This document shows positions 1-6,996 of a stretch of 15,843 bases of DNA, piece after piece. The DNA lies in the NCBI GenBank assembly GCA_022653215.1, contig JALCSJ010000032.1, forward strand, positions 1-15,843, in the 5' to 3' direction. A model generated the notes under the pieces. It saw nothing but the letters and a program-made list of their open reading frames with translations, was not told where the DNA came from and ran no database searches. Every line of letters begins with the position of its first letter. Position 1 is the stretch's first letter. This DNA is from Acidaminococcaceae bacterium. Its GTDB lineage: Bacteria > Bacillota > Negativicutes > Acidaminococcales > Acidaminococcaceae. Position numbers and translations under genes: made by a program.

Positions 1-599
1 GTGATAAAGCAAAACGCTTTATATTAGCAGAAGAATTTAGCAAAAAAAATAACTGCTGCTTGATTCATCCTTTCAATAATTATAATGTTATGGCAGGACA
101 AGGAACTGCGGCTTTAGAAATATTAGAAGAACTTCCGGATGCCGATGCTATTTTGACTCCTATTGGCGGTGGCGGTCTCATCAGTGGTGTTGCAACTGGA
201 GCCAAAGGAGTAAAACCTGAAATCAAAATATACGGCTGTGAACCACAACAATTTCCTCGTTACACGGTAAGTTTGAAAGCAGGAAAAGTAACTCAGATTC
301 CAATGGGTGATTCTATTGCCGACGGGATTCAGTCTCTAGCGCCCGGTGACAAAACATTCCCAATTGTACAAAAACTTGTAGATAAAGTATTTGATGTAGA
401 TGAAGAGTATATCTATAAAGGAATGAAACTGCTATTGGCATATGGGAAAGTTTTGGCCGAACCGTCTTCCAGCATTAGTATGGGAGCTGTTTTGCAAGGA
501 CTATGTTCCTTCAATAAAGACCAAAAGGTAGTATTTCTTTTGTCAGGTGGTAACGTAGATTTATCACTAATAAGTAAAATAGATAAAATACAACTATAA
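1..599 (+). CDS. PLP-dependent serine/threonine dehydratase-type ammonia-lyase (5' truncated by window)
   Basis: The reading frame is open from the window edge (first full codon at 3) and ends in TAA at 597-599, so about 198 C-terminal residues are present. The family is normally a little over 300 residues. The visible part shows fold-type II PLP hallmarks: a V-x-A-G-Q-G-T segment, a glycine-rich phosphate-cup motif (PIGGGGLISG), a GCEP segment, and the C-terminal LLSGGNVDLS motif that contacts the cofactor pyridine ring in threonine dehydratases. The Schiff-base Lys lies upstream and cannot be inspected. Known members deaminate Ser, Thr or threo-3-hydroxyaspartate, or racemise Ser; the substrate cannot be chosen here. 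The stop is 17 bp before the aminotransferase gene, so it is probably the upstream member of the same operon. There is no ACT domain at the C-terminus, which argues for a catabolic rather than an isoleucine-feedback type. Confidence 0.85.
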   Translation, partial: DKAKRFILAEEFSKKNNCCLIHPFNNYNVMAGQGTAALEILEELPDADAILTPIGGGGLISGVATGAKGVKPEIKIYGCEPQQFPRYTVSLKAGKVTQIPMGDSIADGIQSLAPGDKTFPIVQKLVDKVFDVDEEYIYKGMKLLLAYGKVLAEPSSSISMGAVLQGLCSFNKDQKVVFLLSGGNVDLSLISKIDKIQL

Positions 600-616
600 A
601 ATTAGGGGGGAGTAAA

Positions 617-1864
617 ATGATTACTAGTTTTGCAGCACCTCATGCTAAAGGCAAAATAGCAAAGGACAAGATATTCGGAGCGGCAGGCGCAGCTAAAGCA
701 GACATTGCTAAGTATGGCAAGAAAATCGTAATAAATGGCACGCAAGGTTGTATTTTGGATGAAGAGGGCAAATTGGTGTGTCTTCCCACAATAGAGAAAG
801 AATTTAAGAACTTACCCATCGAAGAAATTATTGCTTACGCACCTATTGCTGGTTTGCCTGATTTCTTGGAAAAAGTTCAGGTGGCATGTTTCGGTAAATC
901 TCGTCCGGAAGGCTACACGGCTGCTATTGCTACAGCAGGTGGTTGTGGTGGTATTCATCATGCTATACAGAATTACACATCTGTTGGTGATATAATTTTA
1001 ACCGCAGAATGGTATTGGGCCGCTTACCAAAATTTATGCTTGGACAATAACAGAAAACTAGATACCTATGAAATGTTAAATGATAAAGAAACATTTAATA
1101 CTGTTGCTTTAGATAAAAAACTGCGTGGCTTATTAGTAAGGCAGGACAATGCTTTAGTCATTATTAATACGCCGGCTCATAATCCAACAGGCTATTCTTT
1201 AGGATTAAAAGAAATGCAAGATGTGGTTGCAGTTGCTGGTAAATGCGCTAATGACACAGGAAAGAATGTAATCCTTTTCATAGATGCTGCATATTTGGAT
1301 TATGCAGGAGATAAAGAAGAAGTTAGAAAAATGTTTACTGCTTTTTCTAATTTGCCGGATGGAGTATTGGCTATTGTTGAGTACAGTATGTCCAAGAGCT
1401 TTACCATGTATGGTCAAAGAGTTGGTGCTATGATTGGTGTTGCTAACAGTGAAGAAGCAATAACAGAATTCAAGAATATCAATGCTTATACCAGTCGTGC
1501 AACATGGTCCAATATCAATAGAGCATGTATGAGATTGCTGGTAAATGTTTATAGCGATCCCAAAGTGCTGACACAGGTAGAAAAAGAAAGAGACTTTTAT
1601 TACAAGATGACGAAGGCACGTGCCGATGTATTTATGAAAGAAGCCAAAGCTTGTGGACTTCCAACAATTCCCTACAAAGCAGGATTCTTCGTTTCTATTC
1701 CTTCTGCGCAGCCGGATGCTGTATGCGAGAGACTTCATGCGGATCATGTGTTCTTGGCACCTTTGGCAGCAGGCGTTAGAGTAGCCATTTGTGCTATTCC
1801 CCTGAAGCAAATGCCTGGTTTAGCAGAAAAAATCAAAAGAGCATTAGAAGATGTTGAAAGTTAG
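617..1864 (+). CDS. Class I/II PLP aminotransferase, aspartate/aromatic type
   Basis: This is a 415-residue protein, full length for fold-type I aminotransferases. The ATG at 617 follows a GGGGGGAG ribosome site at 605-612. Visible catalytic features are NPTG at residues 189-192, the PLP pyridine-nitrogen Asp223 in FIDAAYLDYAG, and the Schiff-base Lys260 in SMSKSFTMYGQRVG. The S-K-S-F-x-x-Y-G-x-R-V-G form resembles the aspartate/tyrosine aminotransferase (AspC/TyrB) signature more than the bacterial branched-chain type. It should exchange an amino group between an amino acid and a 2-oxo acid in the cytoplasm. It sits between a PLP ammonia-lyase and an FAH-family protein with gaps of 17 and 32 bp, so it probably supplies or consumes a 2-oxo acid (oxaloacetate-like or a substituted 2-oxoglutarate) in that pathway. 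The exact substrate is not readable from sequence. Confidence 0.9.
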   Translation: MITSFAAPHAKGKIAKDKIFGAAGAAKADIAKYGKKIVINGTQGCILDEEGKLVCLPTIEKEFKNLPIEEIIAYAPIAGLPDFLEKVQVACFGKSRPEGYTAAIATAGGCGGIHHAIQNYTSVGDIILTAEWYWAAYQNLCLDNNRKLDTYEMLNDKETFNTVALDKKLRGLLVRQDNALVIINTPAHNPTGYSLGLKEMQDVVAVAGKCANDTGKNVILFIDAAYLDYAGDKEEVRKMFTAFSNLPDGVLAIVEYSMSKSFTMYGQRVGAMIGVANSEEAITEFKNINAYTSRATWSNINRACMRLLVNVYSDPKVLTQVEKERDFYYKMTKARADVFMKEAKACGLPTIPYKAGFFVSIPSAQPDAVCERLHADHVFLAPLAAGVRVAICAIPLKQMPGLAEKIKRALEDVES

Positions 1865-1896
1865 CACTAATAAAAATTAACTTATAGGAGATAAAC

Positions 1897-2823
1897 ATGA
1901 GACTAGTGACAATAAAATTAAAAGGACAAGAAGTGGCAGGTATTGACTTGACTAAAGGTGTTATGCCTATCCACGCTATCAATGCTTATAAAGGAACAGC
2001 GTGGCAGGAAAATATGTATGATATGATTTGCGCTGGTGAGGTAGCAGGACTAACTAACTGGTACAATAACGGCGGTAAAGAAGAACTGGATAAAATGCAG
2101 GGAATTGTACTAAGAGATAAGGTAGTATACGGACCGCTGTATCGCCATCCAAAACGTATTTTCGGTATTGGTCTGAACTATAAAGATCATGCAGGAGATA
2201 TCGGAGCAGCTCCTCCTACAGGATTTCCGGGAAGCTTTTTTAAACAAGCGGATACATTAATTGGAACTGGAGATGAAATCAAACTTCCTAAATTGAAAGA
2301 AGCAGAGAAAACAACTGCGGAAGCAGAACTGGGGATTATTTTGGCAAAAGATTGCCGAGATGTGGCAGAAAAGGATTGGCAAAGTGTTATTGCTGGTTAT
2401 ACAACTATCCTTGATATGACGGAAGAGTCTATACTAAAGGGTAATGATTTTTTACAAGGCAATCCAAGATATCTTACCATTGTTAAGAATTTTCCTACTT
2501 TCTTCTCCTTTGGACCGCAATTGGTTACTCCGGACGAAGTCGACGATGTCCTTCAATTGAATGTGCAATCTGTGCATAATGGCACTGTTCACGCAGAAAA
2601 TACAGTAAGTCATATGACACATCTTCCTGCTAGACTTATTTCCCTTCACAGCAGCATCCAAGGCTGGCTGGCAGGAGATGTATTATCCACAGGTACACCG
2701 AGAGCATTTCATATTGTAGATGGAGACAAGGCAGAATGCAGAATTCAGGGACCTAATGGATTTACGATGGAACCGCTAGTTAATCCGGTTGTTGATTTAA
2801 AAATCCATCCGGATAAAGAATAA
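1897..2823 (+). CDS. FAH-family hydrolase/decarboxylase (acylpyruvate hydrolase-like)
   Basis: A 308-residue protein with AGGAG at 1886-1890 before the ATG. It has an N-terminal region of about 90 residues and then the fumarylacetoacetate hydrolase fold: IFGIGLNYKDHAGD, SFFKQADTLIGTGDEI, the metal ligands Glu142 and Glu144 in AEAELGIIL, Asp173 in TTILDMTEE, and a C-terminal GDVLSTGTPR turn. The spacing E-x-E then D 29 residues later is the same as I recall for human FAHD1, an acylpyruvate hydrolase and oxaloacetate decarboxylase. The region around residues 186-205, where most relatives carry a K-x-F/D-x-F/C-P-x-G-P pattern, reads NPRYLTIVKNFPTFFSFGP and is therefore divergent. Likely activity is hydrolysis or decarboxylation of a 2,4-dioxo acid or oxaloacetate, Mg or Mn dependent, in the cytoplasm. 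Isomerases of the HpaG type are an alternative. Operon member. Confidence 0.88.
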   Translation: MRLVTIKLKGQEVAGIDLTKGVMPIHAINAYKGTAWQENMYDMICAGEVAGLTNWYNNGGKEELDKMQGIVLRDKVVYGPLYRHPKRIFGIGLNYKDHAGDIGAAPPTGFPGSFFKQADTLIGTGDEIKLPKLKEAEKTTAEAELGIILAKDCRDVAEKDWQSVIAGYTTILDMTEESILKGNDFLQGNPRYLTIVKNFPTFFSFGPQLVTPDEVDDVLQLNVQSVHNGTVHAENTVSHMTHLPARLISLHSSIQGWLAGDVLSTGTPRAFHIVDGDKAECRIQGPNGFTMEPLVNPVVDLKIHPDKE

Positions 2824-2841
2824 ATATAGGAGGAACAAATT

Positions 2842-3636
2842 ATGGATTTAGGATTAAAAGATAAAGTTGTTATTTGTATGTCATCGGCAGCAGGTATTGG
2901 CAAAGGTATTGCCACAGAAGTAGCACGTGAAGGTGCAAAGGTGGTTATCTGTACGGCTGAACCATATAAAGCTGATTTGGAAAAAGCCCAGAAAGATATA
3001 GAAAAAGAAACAGGCAATCGTCCTTACACATATATTTACGATGTAAAAGATGCTGTCAGCATTAAGAAAATGATTGATACTGTAGCTAAAGATTTGGGCG
3101 GTGTTTATGGTTTAGTTAATCATTGCCCTGGACCAAAGGCAGGACCGTTCGAGAAACTTACAGAAGAGGATTGGGCAGATGGTTATGAAAAATGCCTTCA
3201 TAGTTATTCACATTCTATTAGAGCAGCACTTCCCTATATGAAAGAAGGTGGTGGTGGACGTATTTTAAACAGTACATCTTCCTCTATAAAAAGTGCTCTG
3301 GATAATATAATTCTGTCCAATACTTTCCGTATGGGAGTTGTGGGCATGAGTAAGACTATGGCCCGGGAATTTGGGCAATATGGTATCTTAGTTAATGTTA
3401 CCGGACCAGGTCGTATTTACACCGATCGTATTAAATATTTGAATAAGATTCGCGGCGAGAAAGTGGGCATTAGCGAAGAAGAATATACTAAGCGGGACAG
3501 TGCTTCTTTCCCGCAAAAACGTTATCAGACAGTAGATGAATATGGCCGGATGGCGGCATTTTTGATAAGTCCTGCCAATAGTGCAATAAGTGGTCAAGCG
3601 TTCTTGTGCGATGGAGCTATGACAAATTCCTATTAA
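2842..3636 (+). CDS. Short-chain dehydrogenase/reductase homologue without canonical Tyr-Lys pair
   Basis: A 264-residue Rossmann-fold SDR; the ATG follows AGGAGG at 2828-2833. The dinucleotide loop reads MSSAAGIGKGIA (residues 13-24), keeping G-I-G but replacing the first Gly of TGxxxGIG with Ser. Further landmarks are the LVNHCPGP segment (the NNAG position), Ser146 in NSTSSS, and the C-terminal VNVTGPGRIYTDRI and ISGQAFLCDGA segments. Aligning Ser146 as catalytic places Ser159 and Arg163 (LSNTFRMGVVG) where Tyr and Lys normally sit. The L-S-N-x-x-R pattern is known to me from a recurrent SDR subgroup annotated as oxoacyl-ACP-reductase-like, so this is a subfamily trait, not a mutation. It may be a reductase with altered chemistry or a non-classical enzyme. 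The gap to the FAH gene is 18 bp, so it is part of the same operon. Confidence 0.87.
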   Translation: MDLGLKDKVVICMSSAAGIGKGIATEVAREGAKVVICTAEPYKADLEKAQKDIEKETGNRPYTYIYDVKDAVSIKKMIDTVAKDLGGVYGLVNHCPGPKAGPFEKLTEEDWADGYEKCLHSYSHSIRAALPYMKEGGGGRILNSTSSSIKSALDNIILSNTFRMGVVGMSKTMAREFGQYGILVNVTGPGRIYTDRIKYLNKIRGEKVGISEEEYTKRDSASFPQKRYQTVDEYGRMAAFLISPANSAISGQAFLCDGAMTNSY

Positions 3637-3668
3637 TAAAAACTGATGCTAATGGAAGAGAGGATAAT

Positions 3669-3920
3669 ATGACAGTAGTAATGTATGGCAGTCATTTGTG
3701 TCCAGATACTATTTATGCAATAACAAAATTGGAAGACCAAAATATTACAATAGACTTTAGAAACATTTCTGCTAGTCTTGCTGTCTTAAAAGAGTTTATG
3801 AAGATTAGAGAACAGGATGCTATGTTTGATTCTGTAAAAGCAAATGGTGGGTTGGGTATTCCATATATGTTATTGGAAGATGGAACTAAGACATTTGATT
3901 ATAAGGACGCAATAAAGTAG
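3669..3920 (+). CDS. Small glutaredoxin-related protein (COG4545-like)
   Basis: An 83-residue protein. The frame is open further upstream (to 3606), but the ATG at 3669 is preferred: GAGAGG ends at 3663, giving a 5-nt spacer, and translation from here gives a proper beta strand followed by the redox site, TVVMYGSHLCPDT. The upstream extension would overlap the SDR gene. Cys11 in C-P-D-T is the single cysteine of the active-site position; there is no CxxC. The later G-G-L-G-I-P-Y motif supplies the cis-Pro of thioredoxin folds. The pattern YGS-x-L-CPD...RNIS...LKEF..IR...F resembles the short 'glutaredoxin-related' family common in Gram-positive anaerobes, whose function is not established. 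It is the last gene of the operon, 32 bp after the SDR and just before the terminator hairpin. Confidence 0.8.
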   Translation: MTVVMYGSHLCPDTIYAITKLEDQNITIDFRNISASLAVLKEFMKIREQDAMFDSVKANGGLGIPYMLLEDGTKTFDYKDAIK

Positions 3921-3933
3921 GACTACTTTTAGT

Positions 3934-3973
3934 AAAATTGGGTGTGGACAAAGTTTTGTCTACACCCAATTTT
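3934..3973. terminator. Bidirectional intrinsic terminator between convergent genes
   Basis: AAAATTGGGTGT at 3934-3945 pairs with ACACCCAATTTT at 3962-3973. The pairing continues inward through one G-U pair to 3951/3956, giving about 18 bp around a 4-nt loop. The helix starts with AAAA and ends with TTTT, so a U-run follows the GC core on either strand. It sits 13 bp after the glutaredoxin-related stop and 13 bp before the LysR stop, exactly where convergent transcripts must end. Confidence 0.85.
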
Positions 3974-3985
3974 GATAAGTTTAAT

Positions 3986-4933
3986 TTATTTAGTACAGTT
4001 ATAGGAATTAGAATGAAAAGTTGCTTTTAGGGAATCTATGAAAAGACGACACCGCTTGGATAGATAAACGTCTTTTCTATAAACAGCAGCCAGAGGCCAA
4101 ATTAAAGTTGGCGAATCTACGGCAAGATAAATAACTTGATTGGGACGATGACAAACCTTAGCACCAGCCTCAGGAACAAATGTACAGCCAAGACCGGTAG
4201 ATACAAGATTTATCGCAGTTGTTTGATTTTCTGTGGATAGAAGTATATTTGGTTCAATTTTACTTTGTTCAATAGTGTAATTGACGGCATATGTTATGTT
4301 TTGACCCGGTTTTGATAAGATAAGCGGTATGTAATTAATTAAATCAAGAGAACAAATTGGATAACCATTAGACATATGACTATTATCTATAATCTTTTTC
4401 ACATAAGGATTGTTCATAGGAGCAGCTAGTAAAATCCGTTCCATAAAAATTGTTTCATATAATAATTCAGGAAAATTAAAATTTTGATCAATATTTATAA
4501 CAGCAAAGTCAATTTTATTATCAAGCAAAGCATCAATTAATATTCTGGCTCGTGTTTCAAATAAATCAAATTTAATGTTAGGATATTTCTTAGTAAAATC
4601 AGGTAAAATTTGCGGTAAAATACAAGCCCCGCGCCATAAAGGAATTCCTAATTTAATTAAACCGCTCTTTTCTTGTTTAATGTCTAATAGTTCCTTATAT
4701 ATATTGTCTTCCATATTTTTCAAGCGTAAAACATATTCGTAATACCGCTGTCCAGCATAAGTTAAAGTAAGCGGAGAAGTATTACGGTTGAATAGTTTTG
4801 TTTTTGTTTTCTTTTCCAGGCGTTTTATATATTGACTCAAAGAAGGTTGAGAAACGAAAAGCTTTTTGGATGCCTCGGTTAAACTTCCCTCTTTAACAAT
4901 TTTGATAAAGTATTCAATGTTAATATCATTCAC
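3986..4933 (-). CDS. LysR-family transcriptional regulator, divergent to the rraA-tct operon
   Basis: The protein is 315 residues from the preferred GTG at 4933. A GTG at 4942 would add three residues, but the only ribosome site (GGAG, 4947-4944) is 1 nt from it and 10 nt from 4933. The N-terminal winged helix-turn-helix is clear: IEYFIKIVKEGSLTEASKKL, then FVSQPSLSQYIKRLEKK and KLFNRN. A two-lobed substrate-binding domain follows from about residue 88 (LIKLGIPLW) with the late GLGCTFVPEAGA segment. Composition is very AT-rich (around 4441-4500 only about 15% GC). It is transcribed away from the RraA-type aldolase across a region of about 300 bp containing paired dyads, the usual arrangement for a LysR protein that represses itself and activates the divergent operon with a pathway intermediate as coinducer. 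The inducer is unknown. Confidence 0.92.
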   Translation of the reverse strand: MNDINIEYFIKIVKEGSLTEASKKLFVSQPSLSQYIKRLEKKTKTKLFNRNTSPLTLTYAGQRYYEYVLRLKNMEDNIYKELLDIKQEKSGLIKLGIPLWRGACILPQILPDFTKKYPNIKFDLFETRARILIDALLDNKIDFAVINIDQNFNFPELLYETIFMERILLAAPMNNPYVKKIIDNSHMSNGYPICSLDLINYIPLILSKPGQNITYAVNYTIEQSKIEPNILLSTENQTTAINLVSTGLGCTFVPEAGAKVCHRPNQVIYLAVDSPTLIWPLAAVYRKDVYLSKRCRLFIDSLKATFHSNSYNCTK

Positions 4934-4976
4934 GCCAAACACGCTCCTTTATAGAACAAAAATAACTTTAATATTA

Positions 4977-5056
4977 TGTGAATAAAGATAAGCACAATAA
5001 TACGATAAGCGTCAACATTACACAAAAAACCTAAATTGTGATTTGCTTTTTACACA
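4977..5056. promoter_or_regulatory. Twin TGTG-N12-CACA dyads, candidate LysR operators
   Basis: Site 1 is TGTG at 4977-4980 and CACA at 4993-4996. Site 2 is TGTG at 5037-5040 and CACA at 5053-5056. Both have a 12-bp spacer, both are followed by ATAA, and they are 60 bp apart start to start, nearly a whole number of helical turns. Site 2 touches the -35 position of the candidate rraA promoter and site 1 covers the start of the LysR transcript. LysR proteins typically bind paired sites in such regions. Assignment to this regulator is inference. Confidence 0.45.
4997..5025 (-). promoter_or_regulatory. Candidate promoter of the divergent LysR gene
   Basis: On the - strand, TATTAT (5002-4997, five of six matches to the -10 consensus) lies 17 nt after TTGTGT (5025-5020, matching TTG only). 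Transcription would start near 4990, about 40 nt before the ribosome site. The start would lie inside the 4977-4996 dyad, which would suit autorepression. The -35 match is weak, so this is tentative. Confidence 0.3.
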
Positions 5057-5081
5057 ATAAACACCCTATTAATAGTATAAT
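5053..5081 (+). promoter_or_regulatory. Candidate activator-dependent promoter of the rraA-tctCBA operon
   Basis: A perfect TATAAT lies at 5076-5081. The hexamer 17 bp upstream (5053-5058, CACAAT) is a poor -35 and overlaps the second TGTG-N12-CACA dyad, as expected for a promoter that needs an activator. Transcription would start near 5088, leaving a leader of about 160 nt before the coding start. A second TATAAT at 5090-5095 is an alternative. Confidence 0.4.
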
Positions 5082-5114
5082 CTTAAAATTATAATTTGTA
5101 TAGGCCTATTAATA
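5065..5114. repeat. Direct repeat CCTATTAATA with adjoining ATAGGCCTAT palindrome
   Basis: CCTATTAATA occurs at 5065-5074 and again at 5105-5114, 40 bp apart. The second copy is fused to the perfect palindrome ATAGGCCTAT at 5100-5109. A TATAGGG element at 5124-5130 is a partial inverted copy of the first repeat. The copies flank the candidate -10 and transcription start, so they could be operator half-sites for a repressor. No known binding protein is assigned. Confidence 0.35.
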
Positions 5115-5248
5115 TTGGATTTTTATAGGGTAGTACTTTAAAATAAAGACTAAGAGTGGTGTGTATATAGAAAACAAAATTTTCAAAAAATGTGAGTTTA
5201 TGTAGATGTTAGGTTTTTAAACTTTCAAAATGCGGAGGAGTGATTATT

Positions 5249-5926
5249 TTGTCTATCAATTGTAGAATAATTAAAGATTTTGTAAGACCTAGTGTTAGCT
5301 TAGTTGAGAAATTCAAAGATATGCCAATTGCTAATATCGATGATAATATGGGTAGGATTGCAGCAACACGGAGCAATATTAAACGAGTAAATAAAGGGCA
5401 TCTATTAGGAATTGCTTTTACAGTAAAAGTTCCGCAAGGTGATAATTTAATGTTTCATGCTGCTATGGATTTAGCAAAACCAGGCGATGTAATCGTTATT
5501 GATGCGGGAGGTTTTACGGATCGAGCAATTTTTGGGGAGCTTATGTCAACATATTGCAAATCAAGAGGAATCAAAGGTTTGGTTTGTGACGGAGCTATTC
5601 GTGACCGAGATGAATTGGCAGAAATGGAAAACTTCCCGATTTATGCTATTAGTGCAACACCTAATGGACCATATAAAAACGGACCAGGAGAAATAAATGT
5701 TCCTGTTGTTATTGGTGATAAGATTGTACATCCAGGAGATATCGTTGTTGGAGATGGTGATGGAGTTTTATTTATTAAGCCTGATATTGCGGAAAAGTTA
5801 GCGATGGAAACGGAAAGTGTTGAACGAAAGGAGGCAGACATAAAAAAACATATTTTAGAGGATGGAACATATATTAGACCGTGGGTTACAGATCTGCTTA
5901 AAAAAATTAATTGTGAGATAATATAA
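5249..5926 (+). CDS. RraA-type class II pyruvate aldolase / oxaloacetate decarboxylase family
   Basis: The protein is 225 residues from a TTG at 5249. A GTG at 5240 would add three residues, but it overlaps the ribosome site, whereas AGGAG at 5236-5240 is an ideal 8 nt from the TTG. The fold is that of RraA-like proteins, often mislabelled as demethylmenaquinone methyltransferase. Key residues are Gly96-Glu97-Leu98 and the DGAIRD segment with Arg118 and Asp119. In the Pseudomonas 4-hydroxy-4-methyl-2-oxoglutarate / 4-carboxy-4-hydroxy-2-oxoadipate aldolase the equivalent Arg binds pyruvate and the Asp helps hold the metal. This supports retro-aldol cleavage of a 4-hydroxy-2-oxo acid to pyruvate, or oxaloacetate decarboxylation, rather than the RNase E inhibitor role of E. 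coli RraA. It is first in the operon with the TctCBA transporter, which points to catabolism of an imported carboxylate. Confidence 0.85.
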   Translation: MSINCRIIKDFVRPSVSLVEKFKDMPIANIDDNMGRIAATRSNIKRVNKGHLLGIAFTVKVPQGDNLMFHAAMDLAKPGDVIVIDAGGFTDRAIFGELMSTYCKSRGIKGLVCDGAIRDRDELAEMENFPIYAISATPNGPYKNGPGEINVPVVIGDKIVHPGDIVVGDGDGVLFIKPDIAEKLAMETESVERKEADIKKHILEDGTYIRPWVTDLLKKINCEII

Positions 5927-5971
5927 ATAATTGGAATGGTTTTGTTTAAACAAGACGAGGAGGAAATAGTG

Positions 5972-6967
5972 ATGAAAAACATTAAAAAGTTGATAGCAGT
6001 TTTATTTGCAACATCATTATTGTTTGCTGGGTGTGGAGGAAAAACAGAGAAAAAGAGTGGTACCACAAAAGGCGTAAAATGGCCAACAAAAAATGTTACA
6101 GTAACTATACCTTATAAAGCAGGCGGCGATACAGACTTATATTGTCGTTTATTATGCAAAAAGCTAGGTGAAAAATTTAAACAGAACTTCGTCGTAGTAA
6201 ATATGCCTGGTGGAGGAGCAATGATTGCTGCAAAAACCGTTATGTCTTACAAACCGGATGGATATAACATGTTGTTTACCCATACAGGAGCTGCCTTAAT
6301 TGCGGAAGCTACTAAATTTGCTAAGTTTTCATATACAGATGATTTTACTGATGTAGCAACTGCCGTTGAAGATAAAACGTATGTGGCATTGGTTAAAAAA
6401 TCTTCTGGAATGAAGAATTTGAAAGATTTTATTGCTTACGCTAAGGCAAACCCTGGAAAATTAAGATATGCTATTACTTACGGCAGTGATAATGCGTATG
6501 TGTTGGCTAGGATGGAAGAAACAATGGGAATAAAACTTAATGCTTTAGATGTTGGAGTTGGGTCTGCAGATCGAATGGCTGCCTTTATCGGAAATCAAGC
6601 TGATGTTTTGGTAGTCAACTATATTAACGCTCGCGATTATGTTGAAAAGGGAGATTTTATTCCTTTGGGATTATGTGCAGATAAACGCGTAGAAGGATTA
6701 GATAAAATCCCCACCTTTAAAGAACAGGGATATGATATTATTCTTACCAAAAAATATGAATTTAGATTTCCTAAGGGAGCTGACAAAGCCATAGTAGATA
6801 AATTGAGTAGTGCTGTTGAAGGAATAACAAAAGATCCCGAGTTTAAAAAGAGTCTAGCAAAGTATTATGCTGCCCCGTATTATCGTAATGCGGAACAAAC
6901 AGCTAAGGAAGATAAAGCAGAGGTAGCTATTTATTCTAAATATTTTGATAAGCAACCCAAAAAATAA
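5972..6967 (+). CDS. tctC: TctC-type tripartite carboxylate transporter solute-binding lipoprotein
   Basis: The protein is 331 residues. The frame is open from 5936, but the ATG at 5972 follows AGGAGG (5958-5963) by 8 nt and directly begins a lipoprotein signal: MKNIKK, hydrophobic LIAVLFATSL, then the lipobox LFAGC with Cys21 as the lipidated residue. The mature part starts with a short Lys/Thr/Ser linker and WPTKNVTVTIPYKAGGDTD. It continues through NMPGGGAMIAAKTVMSYKPDGY, the pattern of Bug/TctC binding proteins. Lipid anchoring fits a cell without a free periplasm or a protein tethered to the inner membrane. It captures a carboxylate and hands it to TctAB. It lies 45 bp after the aldolase and 29 bp before tctB. 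The ligand is unknown; the family binds citrate, dicarboxylates, aromatic acids and 5-oxoproline among others. Confidence 0.93.
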   Translation: MKNIKKLIAVLFATSLLFAGCGGKTEKKSGTTKGVKWPTKNVTVTIPYKAGGDTDLYCRLLCKKLGEKFKQNFVVVNMPGGGAMIAAKTVMSYKPDGYNMLFTHTGAALIAEATKFAKFSYTDDFTDVATAVEDKTYVALVKKSSGMKNLKDFIAYAKANPGKLRYAITYGSDNAYVLARMEETMGIKLNALDVGVGSADRMAAFIGNQADVLVVNYINARDYVEKGDFIPLGLCADKRVEGLDKIPTFKEQGYDIILTKKYEFRFPKGADKAIVDKLSSAVEGITKDPEFKKSLAKYYAAPYYRNAEQTAKEDKAEVAIYSKYFDKQPKK

Positions 6968-6996
6968 TACATATAAATATTTAGAGGTGAAAGACT

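Noticed and set aside
1205..1810. 201-residue open frame on the - strand opposite the aminotransferase
   Set aside because: It lies entirely inside a gene with intact catalytic motifs; its Cys- and Ser-rich composition is typical of antisense translation.
5641..6066. 141-residue - strand frame across the rraA-tctC junction
   Set aside because: It covers the ends of two well-supported genes and has no features of its own.
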